A DNA stretch of 64,000 nt from Tetrahymena elliotti 4EA. Lineage: Eukaryota; Ciliophora; Oligohymenophorea; Hymenostomatida; Tetrahymenidae. The stretch lies in contig JH720363.1 of the NCBI GenBank assembly GCA_000231825.2, forward strand, positions 62,001 through 126,000. The letters run 5' to 3'. The notes beneath the pieces were generated by a model. That model saw only the letters and a program-made list of their open reading frames with translations. It was not told where the DNA came from and did not search any database. Of this stretch, positions 1 to 11,221 are shown piece by piece. The first letter of the stretch is position 1, and the number at the start of each line of letters is the position of its first letter. The position numbers and the translations under genes are program-made.

Positions 1-3000
1 TACAGAGTATAATTAAACTCAAAGCTGAGATTTAGGATTTAAAAATGAAAGATTTTGACTTTTAGAAACAAAAAAACAATATTAATTTTGCATGGGTTAC
101 TTTTGAGACTATGGATTAGAAACAAAGAGCTTTTAGATTTCTTAGTCGCTCAATAATTACTGTTTATTTTTATAAAATATATTACTTTTTCCTCCATACT
201 TTTAGTAATAACTATGATTTTAATAAGCACAAACTTCACTTTTGTCAGTAAGTTCTAATAGTTGAAAAAACTGTGACTCCTGGCAGTATTAATTGGAAAA
301 ATTTATATTATTCTGCATTCAATAAATTCTTTAGAAAGTCATTCTCATTAATTATCTCTATTATCATTTTAATTGGATGTAATTTACTTATTTTGGGTGA
401 GGGGTGGGGTAGATAAATATTCAAGGAATTAAATATGTACTAGAAATTAGGTAATATTTACTCTTTGCTTCCAAATTTGTAGAAAATCCCATTTGTCTAC
501 CCCCACTCTACACCTTTTATTTTAATAAAACATTTACTAAATTTATTATTTTGATTATATCAAAAGCATTTGTAGCTATTGGTATTTTGAAGTCATTACC
601 TAAATTTTTAACTGTTCAATATCCATCTGTTAATTGTAACACACCAGAATTTTATGGTCTCAAAAAGGAGGAGATTCAAAATATTCAAAATAAAGTATCC
701 GATTATGAAAGGTTGGTTTTAGTTTAATGTTTTTGCTGGTTAAATGATTATCAATACAAATTACAATCAAGTTTGTATTCAATCTGTAATGATTGGTATA
801 AAAATTATATAGCCAAACTATTTCTTCCAGTTTCAATAGTATTTATACTGTTTATCGTTAACTATATCATTTAAAAAATCCTTTCTTAATTATCTAAATT
901 TGAAAAGAAAAAATTTTTAAATGATTAAATGAATGCAACAATTGACAAGGTGTTTATTGTCTCCTTTATAAATACAGTAATAAATTAACAAGTTCTTTCA
1001 TTAAAAAATTATTTTTAATAAATAAACTAGGCTTTAATTGTGTTTTTAACAAATGTGAATTACTAATCTAATAATCCTAATACTACATCTGATAATTTTA
1101 TGCAAAGGGTATTTGCTTCGGGACAATATTATGCTTTTAATCCAGAATGGTACAGAAATGTTGGAATTATATTTTGTTTGAGTTTGCTTTCTAAATCATT
1201 TAGCCTTCCTTTTGGAAAAATTTTATTTTATTACTATAAAAGGTAAATTAATTTGATTTTAATGGCTAATTGAAAAGTTTATTTTTCTAAAAAAGGATTG
1301 TTTTCTTTTTAGATTAAAGCTGCACATTTAATAAAAATAAAACAAAATGTAAAAGTAATAAGTAGTGGATTAAATTAAGATAAGGTCCTAAATTTAATAT
1401 TTAATACAGATATTCTCAGCATCTTGTAGTTCTATTTTTTATGATGACTTTCGGAAATGGAATGCCTTTAATATACTTTGCAGCTATGTTTTATTTTCTT
1501 TTTTCATTCTATTCTGATAAATTTTTAGGTAAATAAATATTCAAAATTAAAATTCACACTAAATAAATTAATTATTTAAATACAAAAAGTTTTTAAATTT
1601 TGCAGAAAATCTAAACCACTTGATAATTAAATGGCTTAACATTTTAAAAATGTCCTATATATAAGCTTCTTACTTCATTACTTTTCTTGCATGAATACAT
1701 TCAATGATATTTAGCTCTTTTTTGACTTATCTGATAAATCTTTTAATAATTCTAAATTTGGATATTTTTTAGAAATAGGTTTTCCAAATCCATTCTTATA
1801 TCCAATTTCAGGTGCTTGTGTTTTTATATTATGTTTTTATTATTTTAAAATATTCCTAAGACCTTTAGAAATATATAAGATATTCTGCAAAAAGAGGAAT
1901 TCTGAATCTGAAAAAAAGAGCATCATCAAATATAACAAATTCTTTGAATGTAATTTTTTTTCAAATAAATAAAAAAAAAGTGTAATTTGAAAAAATATTT
2001 TTATTTCAGTTATGGAAAAGAAATAAATGGTGACAGAAATTTAACTAATTGAATATACTTTATATTATAATTAACCTGAAGGCTATTTGAAATAAAAACT
2101 GCTAGAAAAAAAAGACACTTTATTAAAATATTTAAGCTTAGTAGATCAGAAACCACCTAAACTTATATTTGTAGGAAATTATTCCTATGATTATAAAGTA
2201 AATTCATTTCTATTTTAATTGATATTTGGTAAAAAAATAAAAATAAAATTAGTTAAATGAATCACTTGAAGGAAAGATTAGATGGTAATAAGATTTGAAA
2301 ATATGGAAGCTTGAGTAAAATCACACCTAAACATAACTTATAAATTCATCTGATTATAAAAAAGAAAGTTCAATTTAAACTTAATCCAATAACAACAATA
2401 ACATTAATAACAATGCTAGTATTTTAGATAATTAAAATAAGTAATTTTTAAAGTAAAAATCAAATTCTAGATGGTAAAATAATGATGTTAAAAAGTAAGA
2501 AAAATAAGATATCTAGTGTTAATATAAGAATTTAAAAAGTTAGTATATGAGCATGAGAAAAACATTAAAAACATCATATACTGATAAACTTTTATAAAAA
2601 AATACATTAAATCTTACTATGTAAAATACTACAAAAATTGAAAACTGCACTATGCCTTTCAGCTCTAAGTAGGAGATTAGTGTTCTTTAAACAAACGATT
2701 ACCTTAACAATATTAAAGAGTAAAATCAAATTATTGTATCTACCCCTATTTCTAAAGATCTTTTTAATTTTTCTGAGGATAGAGCTTTTTTTCCTTCACA
2801 TAAGAATAATTAGAATAATTAAAAAGATATTAGCTAATAAGACTTAGAAATTATTGTTCCTAGTTTCAATGTTAATTATGAATAACAAGCTGTAGAAACG
2901 AACAAATAAGAAATTTAAGAAAAAGAAAACAAGTAATTAGCCCATTTTTTTAATGAAGCTCCTTCTGAAATCAGATCTGTAGAAAATAACTAAGAATTAT

Positions 3001-3080
3001 CAATTTATCATTTTGAAGTTGATACTTTTGATGGGTAAGTTTAAAAACTACCAAGTTAAATATACAGTATTAAGCTTTGA
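1..3080 (+). CDS. OSCA/TMEM63-type channel, paralogue 1 (5' partial)
   Basis: Membrane protein of the OSCA/TMEM63/CSC1 family, whose characterised members are mechano- or osmo-gated cation channels. The start lies before the window. Visible in order: end of the cytosolic linker (WVTFETMDQKQRAF), the family pre-TM3 motif PGSINWKNL, a Cys-bearing loop (YPSVNCNTPEF), then membrane segments with FINT at the intron before ALIVFLTN, PEWYRNVGIIF, and the cytosolic GPKFN-like loop followed by a membrane segment. A long Q/N-rich cytosolic tail ends at TGA 3078-3080. The first intron is exact (379-566) and is 188 nt against 55 nt in paralogue 2. The body is close to paralogue 2 (11222-16207), but the tails have diverged. 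Reads open only with TAA/TAG as Gln. Family assignment is firm; gating stimulus and ion are inferred from the family. Confidence 0.85.
396..514. repeat. Small inverted-repeat insert inside an intron of channel 1
   Basis: Within the 188-nt intron 379-566, a G-rich arm (396-414, GGTGAGGGGTGGGGTAGAT) is mirrored by a C-rich arm (494-514, TGTCTACCCCCACTCTACAC plus C). They pair imperfectly over about 18-20 nt and enclose about 80 nt of ordinary A+T-rich DNA. The homologous intron in paralogue 2 (13706-13760) is 55 nt and lacks this block, so the insert is specific to this copy. The arms are far more G/C-rich than surrounding introns. It looks like a miniature inverted-repeat element; no target-site duplication could be assigned with confidence. 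Confidence 0.55.
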
Positions 3081-3583
3081 GCAATAATTAAAATTAAAAA
3101 TTCAACAAATAATAATCAAGTTTAAATTTAAAATAATTTATCTGAAAAAAAGAATACATAATATAAAAAAATATTTGTCTAAATTTTTTTTTATTAACCC
3201 ACTATTTTCTGTAAAAATATTTTTAATTAAAATTTCTCAACTTACTTAAATATTCCAATTTAAAACTACAAATTTAATTGAAAAATTAAATAAAAATAAA
3301 TTAAAATTTGTAATAACACACATTAAATTCAATAAAAAAACATTTATTTTTCTTAATATATTTAACTTTTTAAACCAAACAACTTCCCTAATAATAATAT
3401 TTTTTAAAATTTTTACTGAGAGAGAGGAATATCTAAATAAATAAGTTTTAAAATCTTTAATAATTTTTAACACTTATTAATTACTTTTAATAATAATATA
3501 CTTCACAAAAAATTTAATAAGATTATTAATCTCAAATATGTAAAACATTACACTTAGAATCAATTTGATTAAGTAAATATAAA
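3081..3583. other. Convergent intergenic spacer
   Basis: About 500 nt between the 3' ends of channel 1 (plus) and the first LRR gene (minus). Very A+T-rich, with poly-T/poly-A runs suited to 3' ends. A minus-strand open stretch at 3246-3473 has no start context or similarity that would make it a gene. Confidence 0.5.
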
Positions 3584-6500
3584 TCAATATTCAATTTATT
3601 ATGTCACCATCCTAGGTATTTTCATTAATTTTCTTGAAAATGAAGTTTGAGTGTTTTAGTTAATTGAATTAGAACTGTTTAATATAAAAAAATTTTTAAA
3701 AATTAATAAATTCTAAAAATCAATTGAAAAAAATAGATTCACGAATTCAAGAATATTTTAAATTATTTTTACGATAGGTAGATTTCTAATATTCTCAAAT
3801 AAAAGCACTTAAGTAAGCCATACCCTAAATCTAGAATTCCTTGATTACCAATGTTATTTTTGCTTTTAAAATATTAGAAAATTTAAATTAGTTTTTATAG
3901 GAGATTAAGAATTTGAAAATGGTAATTCATCTTAATTTAAAAAGTAAATTGTAAATTAAAAATCAAATATTCTATCTATTTTATTAATTTATCTTCTTAA
4001 ACACAAAATATAAATAAAATATCCTTACCTTAATATAAGTACAAATGTCTAAAGATTAGAAAAGTTAGCTAAACATAATCCAAATTATGAAGCACCTTTT
4101 GTTCTAATTTTATTTTAACTTTAGAAAATTTTTTAATTAATTTTTTAAGAAAATAAAAAAATTATTTAAACCTTAGATCAAGATGTAAATCTAAAAGATT
4201 AGATAACTGAGCTAAGCCAGAGCCTAATTCTGATATACCATTTTCAGAAATTTAATTATTTCTATTAAATTTTATAAATCATAAAAATTATTTTTAGTAA
4301 ACTAAGAATTAAGATCATAAAATAATCAAATAATTCTTAAAAAAATTAACAATAGTAATTTAATTTAGATTTATTCAAAAATATCTTTTTCAATTTTTAC
4401 CCTAGTATTAAAATTAAATTGGATATCTATTTGCATTAAGCTAAGCTCAACCCTAGTTATGAGATACCCTTTCCACTAATTTTATTTTATCTTTTAGTTT
4501 ATGTGACAAGGTATTCAATAAATAGTTAATTTAATTTTAAAATAAATACAAAAATAAACAATTTATTTAAATAATATCACAATTTAGAAGTTAAATTGAT
4601 AAATTATATTCTAAATTTATTTATCTATAAAATAAAAATTAAAAAACTTATTACCCAAGGCCAAGTTCTATGGCTACAATATTATGGCATTTAGCTAATC
4701 CTTAGCTCAATTCTGATACATATAAATCACTAATATCTGTAAAACTTTAAAAATATTTTAATAAAAGTTAAAATCAAATGCTAATTAAGCTGAAAGAGCA
4801 AAAAAAAACTTATCCAACTAATCAATTTATTTTTTAAAAAAACTATAATTTACTCAAGAGAGAGTTTGAGATTAGATAAATTAGAAATACTAGCTAAGCT
4901 CTAGCCTAAATTAAAATTAGTACTCAATAATTTTTTATTGTATCTGTTAATTATTAAAAATAATAAGTTTACTAAAAAGTCATAGAAAATATTATTAAAT
5001 ATCAAGTAATTTAAATTACCTGAAGTCCAGTTCTAAATTTTTAAGATTAGAGCACTTACCTAAACCATACCCAAACTCTGATAAAGATTTGAAAACCAGT
5101 TGATTATTCCTTTTGAAGTTATTGAAAAATTTTAGAAAATTATATTATACCATTTTAAATGGTAAAAATTAACTTGCAGAAGTAAAAATAAAAAATTTTT
5201 TATCTTATATTTTTAAACAGATAGAAACTTTAAATTACAATAAATATTAAAAATTATGGTACGAAAGTTTTAGCTTTAGTATTGAGAGGCAAGAAATTTT
5301 ACTTAAGGCAACTCCTAATTCTGATAACCTTTTATCAGTGATATTGTTTGAGCTTTTAATGATGATACATCATAAAAATATGAGTTATATTTAAAGTTAA
5401 CTAGTAAATTGTTAGAAATATAAATAAACAAAACTTTTGAAAATTACATATGCTAAATTTAATCAAATAAATTTATTAAAAATAAAAGGGGTGGGTATTG
5501 GCTCTAAAAAAATTTTTTTCAAATATTGATTGAAGCCAACAAAAATTAAATAACATATTAAATTTTTTTAAAAATGATAAAACTTGTATCCTCCTTTTTG
5601 AATTTGCTTTTATAAAAAAATATTATTTATACAATAGATCTAAGTCTAAATATGAGAGGACTGGGCATTAAGCTAATCCATTAATTAGTTCTGATAAACA
5701 GTTAACTTCCGTATACTCACATGAACTAAAAAATAAAAAAAATATTATTAAGAATATTTTGATAAAATAAAAAGTGATTGTTTTATAAAAAAATATTTTT
5801 ACAAAAGTGAAATATTAAGAGTTGTGAGTTTAGAGCATTTTGCTAAGCCTGTACCCAATTTTAACTTATTCATATCGTAAAATCTGTAATGTCTTTAAAA
5901 AATATAAATTAATAAATAAACAAACATGTCAAAATGAAAATAATTTTGAAAATAAAAAATAAACTTTTAATTTCAGAATATATTAAAAATAAGTCTTTTT
6001 TTGTACCTTAGGTCAAGTTACAAATTTGAAAGATTAGGGCACGAAGCTATTAAAGAGCCTATTTCTAAACCAAAACTATCTCTAATTAGGTCTCTCCTTT
6101 AAAAATAATACCCATATTAATTTAGTAATCATGATTAATCAAATGTGCAAAGAAATAAAATTACTAAAAGAAAAAATAATATAAAATAATAATTCTAAGA
6201 TCTATTTTAGAATTGAAAAAGAGAGTTTTAATAATGAATTTTTACCCTAATTTAAGTTCCAAAGTATGCAGTTAAGAAAAATTAAACTACTAAAAATCAA
6301 GCTACGATTAGTTATTCAAACCATCATTATTCTATTAACTATTAAATATTAGAAAAATAATCAAAAAAAAAAGAAAATTATCTTTTTTAAATTAAATTTA
6401 ATACTATCAAAAAAATTATTAAATTAGCTAAAATAAATATTTTAGATTAAATACTGATTATTAATCTTTGAAATAATTTTAAATACTGACAAAATTATTT

Positions 6501-8695
6501 TACCCAAGGAAAATTTTTAAAGTTTAAAGATTCGAACACTTAGCTAAACCAAAAATCAATTTCCAGAATCCATTATCACTAATTAGATTTGAACTTTTTA
6601 ATAATTAAAATGTTAGATAAATTACATCATTTTTAGTGAAAATAAAATAAGCTAAAGGGGGTTTTTTAATTTTTAGTTCATTCAAAATAACCAATACATT
6701 ATTTACTAGACACTCTTACTCTAAAGAATAAAAGAAATTAAAAAAAAAAAACCACCTTAATAATAACTCTAAATTATTTTGGATTTTTGAAATAAATCTA
6801 AATTAAAAAAGTTTTTTACTAGAGATCAAGATCTAGAGTTTAAAGCTTTGAACACTTACCTAGCTCAGATCCTAACTTTGATAGAAAATCATCATTAATT
6901 TTACTTTTTCTTTATTGGTAACATAAAATAAATATAAAAAAATGTTTTGAAATAAAAAGCTATTTTTACGAGAGGGTTAAATTAAAATTTGACAAATTAG
7001 AATATTAAGCGAAGTTAAAAGCTAATTCTGACTTTTTTTCATCTTTAATTTCATTAAATCTAATTTAAATAAAATTGAAAAATATTTATTTCTGATAAAA
7101 AAACACAAACAAAATATTAGCTTTATTAATTACAAAACTTCTTCGTTAATTTTTTTTAAACATTTTATAAATATAAATAAAATGTAATATCTACCCAAAA
7201 TTGAGATACAAAGTTGAGGGAGCAAAGAGCTATGATAATGCTGAATTAAATTCCTATGATTTAATATCAATATGATTATACCTTTTGTAAATTAAATAAT
7301 ATTGAGTAAAGAATTAAAATAATGGATAAATATATGAATATTTAAAAATATTTTTACCAAGCACATAAATATAATATTGATAGCTTCTAACATTTGGTTA
7401 AAGATAAAAGCAAATTAGATGCACCTTTAGTAGCAATCATATTTCGACTTTTGATTTATAAAAATAATAGAGTTATATAATGAAAAAATATTAAATTAAA
7501 AATAGAAAGAAAAAAAGCAAAAATTGTAATTCATCAATTTTTTTATTGAATCTAATTATCTCAAAAAATAAAGGTTGAAATATTTTTACTTAAAGATAAG
7601 TTTTGTGGTTTAGAGATTATATAGCTAAGATAAACATTAGCCAAACTCTGATGCACCAGCTTCATTGATCTTATTTCCCCTTTTTAATTTGATTATAGTA
7701 AAAATTAAATCATTGAATTTGAAAAATTAGAATTTAAAACTAAAAAAAACTATTACTCTAAGTTGATTTCTAATATTTAAATATTTTAGCACTTTACTAA
7801 GCTAGGTCCTAATTTCGATATTCCTTCATCACCAATCTCATTGTACCTTTTAAAATATTAAAAAAGCAATTAATAACAAATTATTAACATAGAAAAAATA
7901 AGATGAAATTAGGATATTTTTTAATTATTGTAAAAGTATATTTTTACTCTAGGCTTAATCTTAATTTTAAGATATTACAAAGTTAGGATATAGCCAAGCT
8001 CAATTCAGATAAACCTTTACAACTTATTTTATTCTATCTTTTATATTATTTAAAAAAATTAATTAAAATAATTAATTTTAAATTTTATAGAAATTTTATC
8101 TAAAATATTAACAATAAAATAAAATAAAAACTTTTATTACTGCAACCTAAGATTCAAAACTGATAGACTAGTACATTAAGCTAATCCAGAACCTAAATCT
8201 AATAAGTACTAATTAGATTTTTGCTAATCAACTCTGAAATAGTAATAATAAAATAAAAGTAATTTCAACAATAAAAAAGATTAGATAAAAAATAAGTCAA
8301 AAAATGTTTGGGAAGAAGTTAAAAAATTTTTGAGAAATTTGCGTTAAATATTTATTTTTAATTAAAAAAAATTACTTTTCACTCTCCTTGAAAGCATTTT
8401 CATCATAAAACTATAAGAACTATTACTAGTAATTAAATTGTCTTTCAAAAAATCTTTTTAAATTAAAAGAAAAAATGAGTAATTAGTAAAATATTTTGTT
8501 TAAAAATAAAAGTTTGCATTAAAAATTTTAAACTAATTTAATCAAATAAACATGTTTATAAAAGGAATTTTTATCCTTTCTAAAATGTTAACATTTAAAA
8601 TGATGTATTTTACCTTAATTCAATTTCTAGATTAACATGGTTCTAGAATGAAGACTTTAGAAACTTTTTTATTTAAAATTTTTTAATTTTAGCAT
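3584..8695 (-). CDS. Leucine-rich-repeat protein built from ~21 one-repeat exons
   Basis: Minus-strand gene made of about 21 LRR exons separated by 50-170-nt introns. A typical repeat reads N-x-I-x-D-x-G-x-S-x-L-G-x-x-L-A-K-C-x-N-L-x-x-L-x-L-x-L, 30 residues. Each measured exon starts after AG with one nucleotide, ends with two before GT, and is exactly 90 nt: 3773-3862, 4029-4118, 4172-4261, 4401-4490, 4655-4744, 4854-4943, 5020-5109, 5263-5352. More lie near 5640, 5815, 6010, 6245, 6505, 6825, 6970, 7190, 7360, 7595, 7755 and 7950; none has an in-frame TGA. The last exon encodes a basic tail with KIPRMV and stops at 3584-3586. The unit near 8145 has a small indel. The start (MLKLK..., 8693-8695) is the least certain part, so the 5' end may be wrong or decayed. 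Ciliate LRR proteins of this type are probably protein-binding solenoids; the role is unknown. Confidence 0.7.
3773..8230 (-). repeat. Array of ~21 homologous 90-nt LRR exons plus introns
   Basis: At DNA level this is a degenerate tandem array with a period of roughly 150-310 nt. The recurrent plus-strand core (for example 5033-5081, 7774-7820) is the reverse complement of codons for LGxGLAKCSNL. The variable part of each period is the intron; the constant part is the exon. All exons are symmetrical phase 2, so adding or deleting one keeps the frame. Confidence 0.8.
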
Positions 8696-9084
8696 CATAT
8701 GTAAGTAAATTAATTTACTTCTTAAAGATTTTTGAAATAAGTTGAATTCTATTCTATCATATTTTTATTATTATCTTCCATTTATTTATTTTGAGAAGTA
8801 ATTTTTAATTAATAAAATTTTTAATAATATTGTTTAATTTATATCTATAGAAAGCTAAATTAATGATTTTTAGACATGGTTAGTTCTTTAATTAAGTAAT
8901 AGACTATAATAGAGCTTTTTTAAATTTATGTATATGTAAAGGGATATTGAAAAATTTTTAATTCTTTGTTTCTATTAGAATAACAGAGAAACAATTCAAT
9001 GTTGTTTGAAAAAAAAAAAATTTATGTTATCAAATATGTATAACAAAAACATATAATATTTAATTTTAATTTAATGAATAAAAA
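8696..9084. other. Spacer between tandem LRR genes
   Basis: About 390 nt upstream of the first LRR gene and just beyond the stop of the second one. A+T-rich. It should hold the promoter of the first LRR gene, but I see no specific motif. Confidence 0.4.
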
Positions 9085-10962
9085 TCAATCATATTTTATA
9101 AAGTAATTCACCATCCTAGGTATTTTTTTTACTAGATTTGATAATTATTTTCTAGTTTTGTCATTTATTAATTTCTCACGCCTTTTAAAATATTAGGAAA
9201 AATTTAATGATAAAATAATTATTTCAATAAAAATGTTTTCCCAATAACATCAAAATAATCTAAAAAACCATCAAAATATTCTTTAAAATATTTTTAACAA
9301 AAGTAGATCACTAAAATTCGTATATTAGAACACTTAAGCAAACTATTTCCTAAATTTATTGCTCCCATATTACTAATATTATTTTTGCTTTTAAATAATG
9401 AGAAATATGTAAATAATTTTTAATAATTTTGAAATGGGATTAAGATTTTATGATTACTAACATTTTTTATTCTTAGAATTGTTGAAAGAGATGAGAAAAT
9501 AAACTAAAAATATTTTTGGAAGTTTAAATAAAAATTCAATAATTTTTAAAAAAACCAAATTTTTAAAATTCTTTAAGAAATCACGCCAAAATAATTTTAC
9601 CTTAATTCTAGAACCAATGTTTAGAGATTCTATTATTTGGCTAAATATAATCCAATTTCTGATGCACCTTTATCCCCAATTTTATTTTACCTTGAGAAAA
9701 TTAAAAATAATGAATTGATCTTCATAATTTATGAAAATTTAATTTTCCTAATTTGCATAATTTTTAAAAATTTGATTGATAAATCTTATTTTAGGTATAT
9801 TTATTCGCAATTTAAAATTTCAGTAATATTGTTACTTAAATGATAAAAGCAATTTAGATATCTTAGAGCACTTTGATAAGCTTTAGCTTAGTTATGATAT
9901 TCCTATTCCTTTAATTAAGCTCTTGTTTAATTTAATAAAAATGAATAAATTGTTAAAAATTTTAGGGAAAAAAATTATTTATTTTATTAATACCAAATAT
10001 TTCAAAAGTTTAATTAGTAAATAGTATTTTTAAATTTAATTATTTATTGTCTAAAAAGTAATTCTCAAAAATTGTTTTTACTCAAGTTGAAGTTCTAGAG
10101 TATCAAGGTTAAGGCACTTCGCTAATCCTAAACTCAAATTAGATATTCCTTCATCACCAATTTAACAATACCTTTTTAATATTAAAATTTAAGAAAAAAA
10201 TTTGGGGAAATATAATTTTAAGTTAAAATAATTTTGGTGGTTATCAATTAATTATTTCATATTTAGAAATTTAAACAAAAACTTCTTATAATAATGAATC
10301 ATTCAAATGAAAAATTTTACCCAAGATACAATTTCATATTAGACAAATTAGGAATATGAGCTAAGCTTGAACCTAAGTAGAATTAGCCATTATTTGAAAC
10401 TCTATTGATGGTACTTTTATTTTAACAATTAGCATATAAAATTCACCAAAAATATTGATTAATGTAAAATTTAAATTATTACACTATATTAAATTCTCAA
10501 TTTTTCAGATTAGAGTATTTACCTAAACTATGATAAAATTCTTAAGCTTAGAAAATATTTTCACCTCCTTTTCATATGAAAAAATAGTTTAAACAAATAA
10601 TACTTTTAACTTCAAAAGGTAAAGAATGAACTAAAATAAAATAATGAGAATTTTTATTTTGAAAAATGAATTCAATTTGATTAATTAAAAATGATTGTAA
10701 AATAAATTAAAAATAAATGATGTGAGTTTTAAAAAATAATTTTTCAAAAGCTTTCATTTTAATTAAAATTTTTATTTTTATAAATAAAAAAAATACATTT
10801 TATTATAAATATTCATGATACTCCCATTTAGTTTAACTTTAACAAAAATTATTATCTTTGATTAAAGTTGTTTACGAAAATATAACTCAATTTTATTTTT
10901 GAAGAAATTACATGAATCTCTTAGATTAATCTGTTGTGCAGTCTTTCTTAATTATCTTTCAT
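9085..10962 (-). CDS. Short tandem LRR paralogue, exon-per-repeat, 5' end possibly decayed
   Basis: Second minus-strand gene of the same design. LRR exons measured at 9601-9690 and 10082-10171 are exactly 90 nt; 10321-10413 is 93 nt; others lie near 9310-9390 and 9845-9920. The C-terminal exon ends in a basic tail with KKIPRMVNYF and TGA at 9085-9087, matching the KIPRMV tail of the neighbouring gene. Its last two repeats also match the last two of that gene in order, so the two arose by duplication. The most 5' unit (about 10483-10575) is shifted and meets an in-frame TGA. The candidate start (MKDNQERLHN..., 10960-10962) is tentative. It is either a short gene of five or six repeats or a truncated duplicate. 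Confidence 0.55.
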
Positions 10963-11221
10963 TTAAAAAAGTAGTACTAAATCTTTTTAGATTGACTAAG
11001 AAAAAAATTTTTAATCAGAAACCTTATTAATAATTTATTCTTTGTTTTAACGATACAATTGACAAAGCTAATTAAATTTTGATTGATATTAAAGTCTTAA
11101 TTTTCTAAATTTTAGTAAATTGTTTTTTTTAATACTAAATTTTAACATAACAGTAGAAAAAATAGTTATAAGAGTATCTTCTTTTTTAATAAATAAACAA
11201 TCAAATATTTTATATGATTAA
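10963..11221. promoter_or_regulatory. Divergent 260-nt upstream region
   Basis: Lies between the presumed start of the second LRR gene (minus) and channel 2 (plus). The head-to-head layout implies both promoters are here. Only A/T tracts are visible and no defined motif can be named. Confidence 0.3.

Noticed and set aside
3246..3473. Minus-strand 75-codon ORF as a small gene
   Set aside because: Pure A/T-driven residue composition (K, N, I, F, L), no homology, and it lies downstream of the LRR stop.
9637..9843. Plus-strand 68-codon ORF
   Set aside because: Antisense to an LRR exon and its intron on the minus strand.
3600..10500. Noncoding satellite or CRISPR-like periodic array
   Set aside because: The constant parts translate on the minus strand into one LRR each with GT-AG borders and fixed 90-nt length; spacing between them is variable and intron-like, and there are no identical direct repeats.
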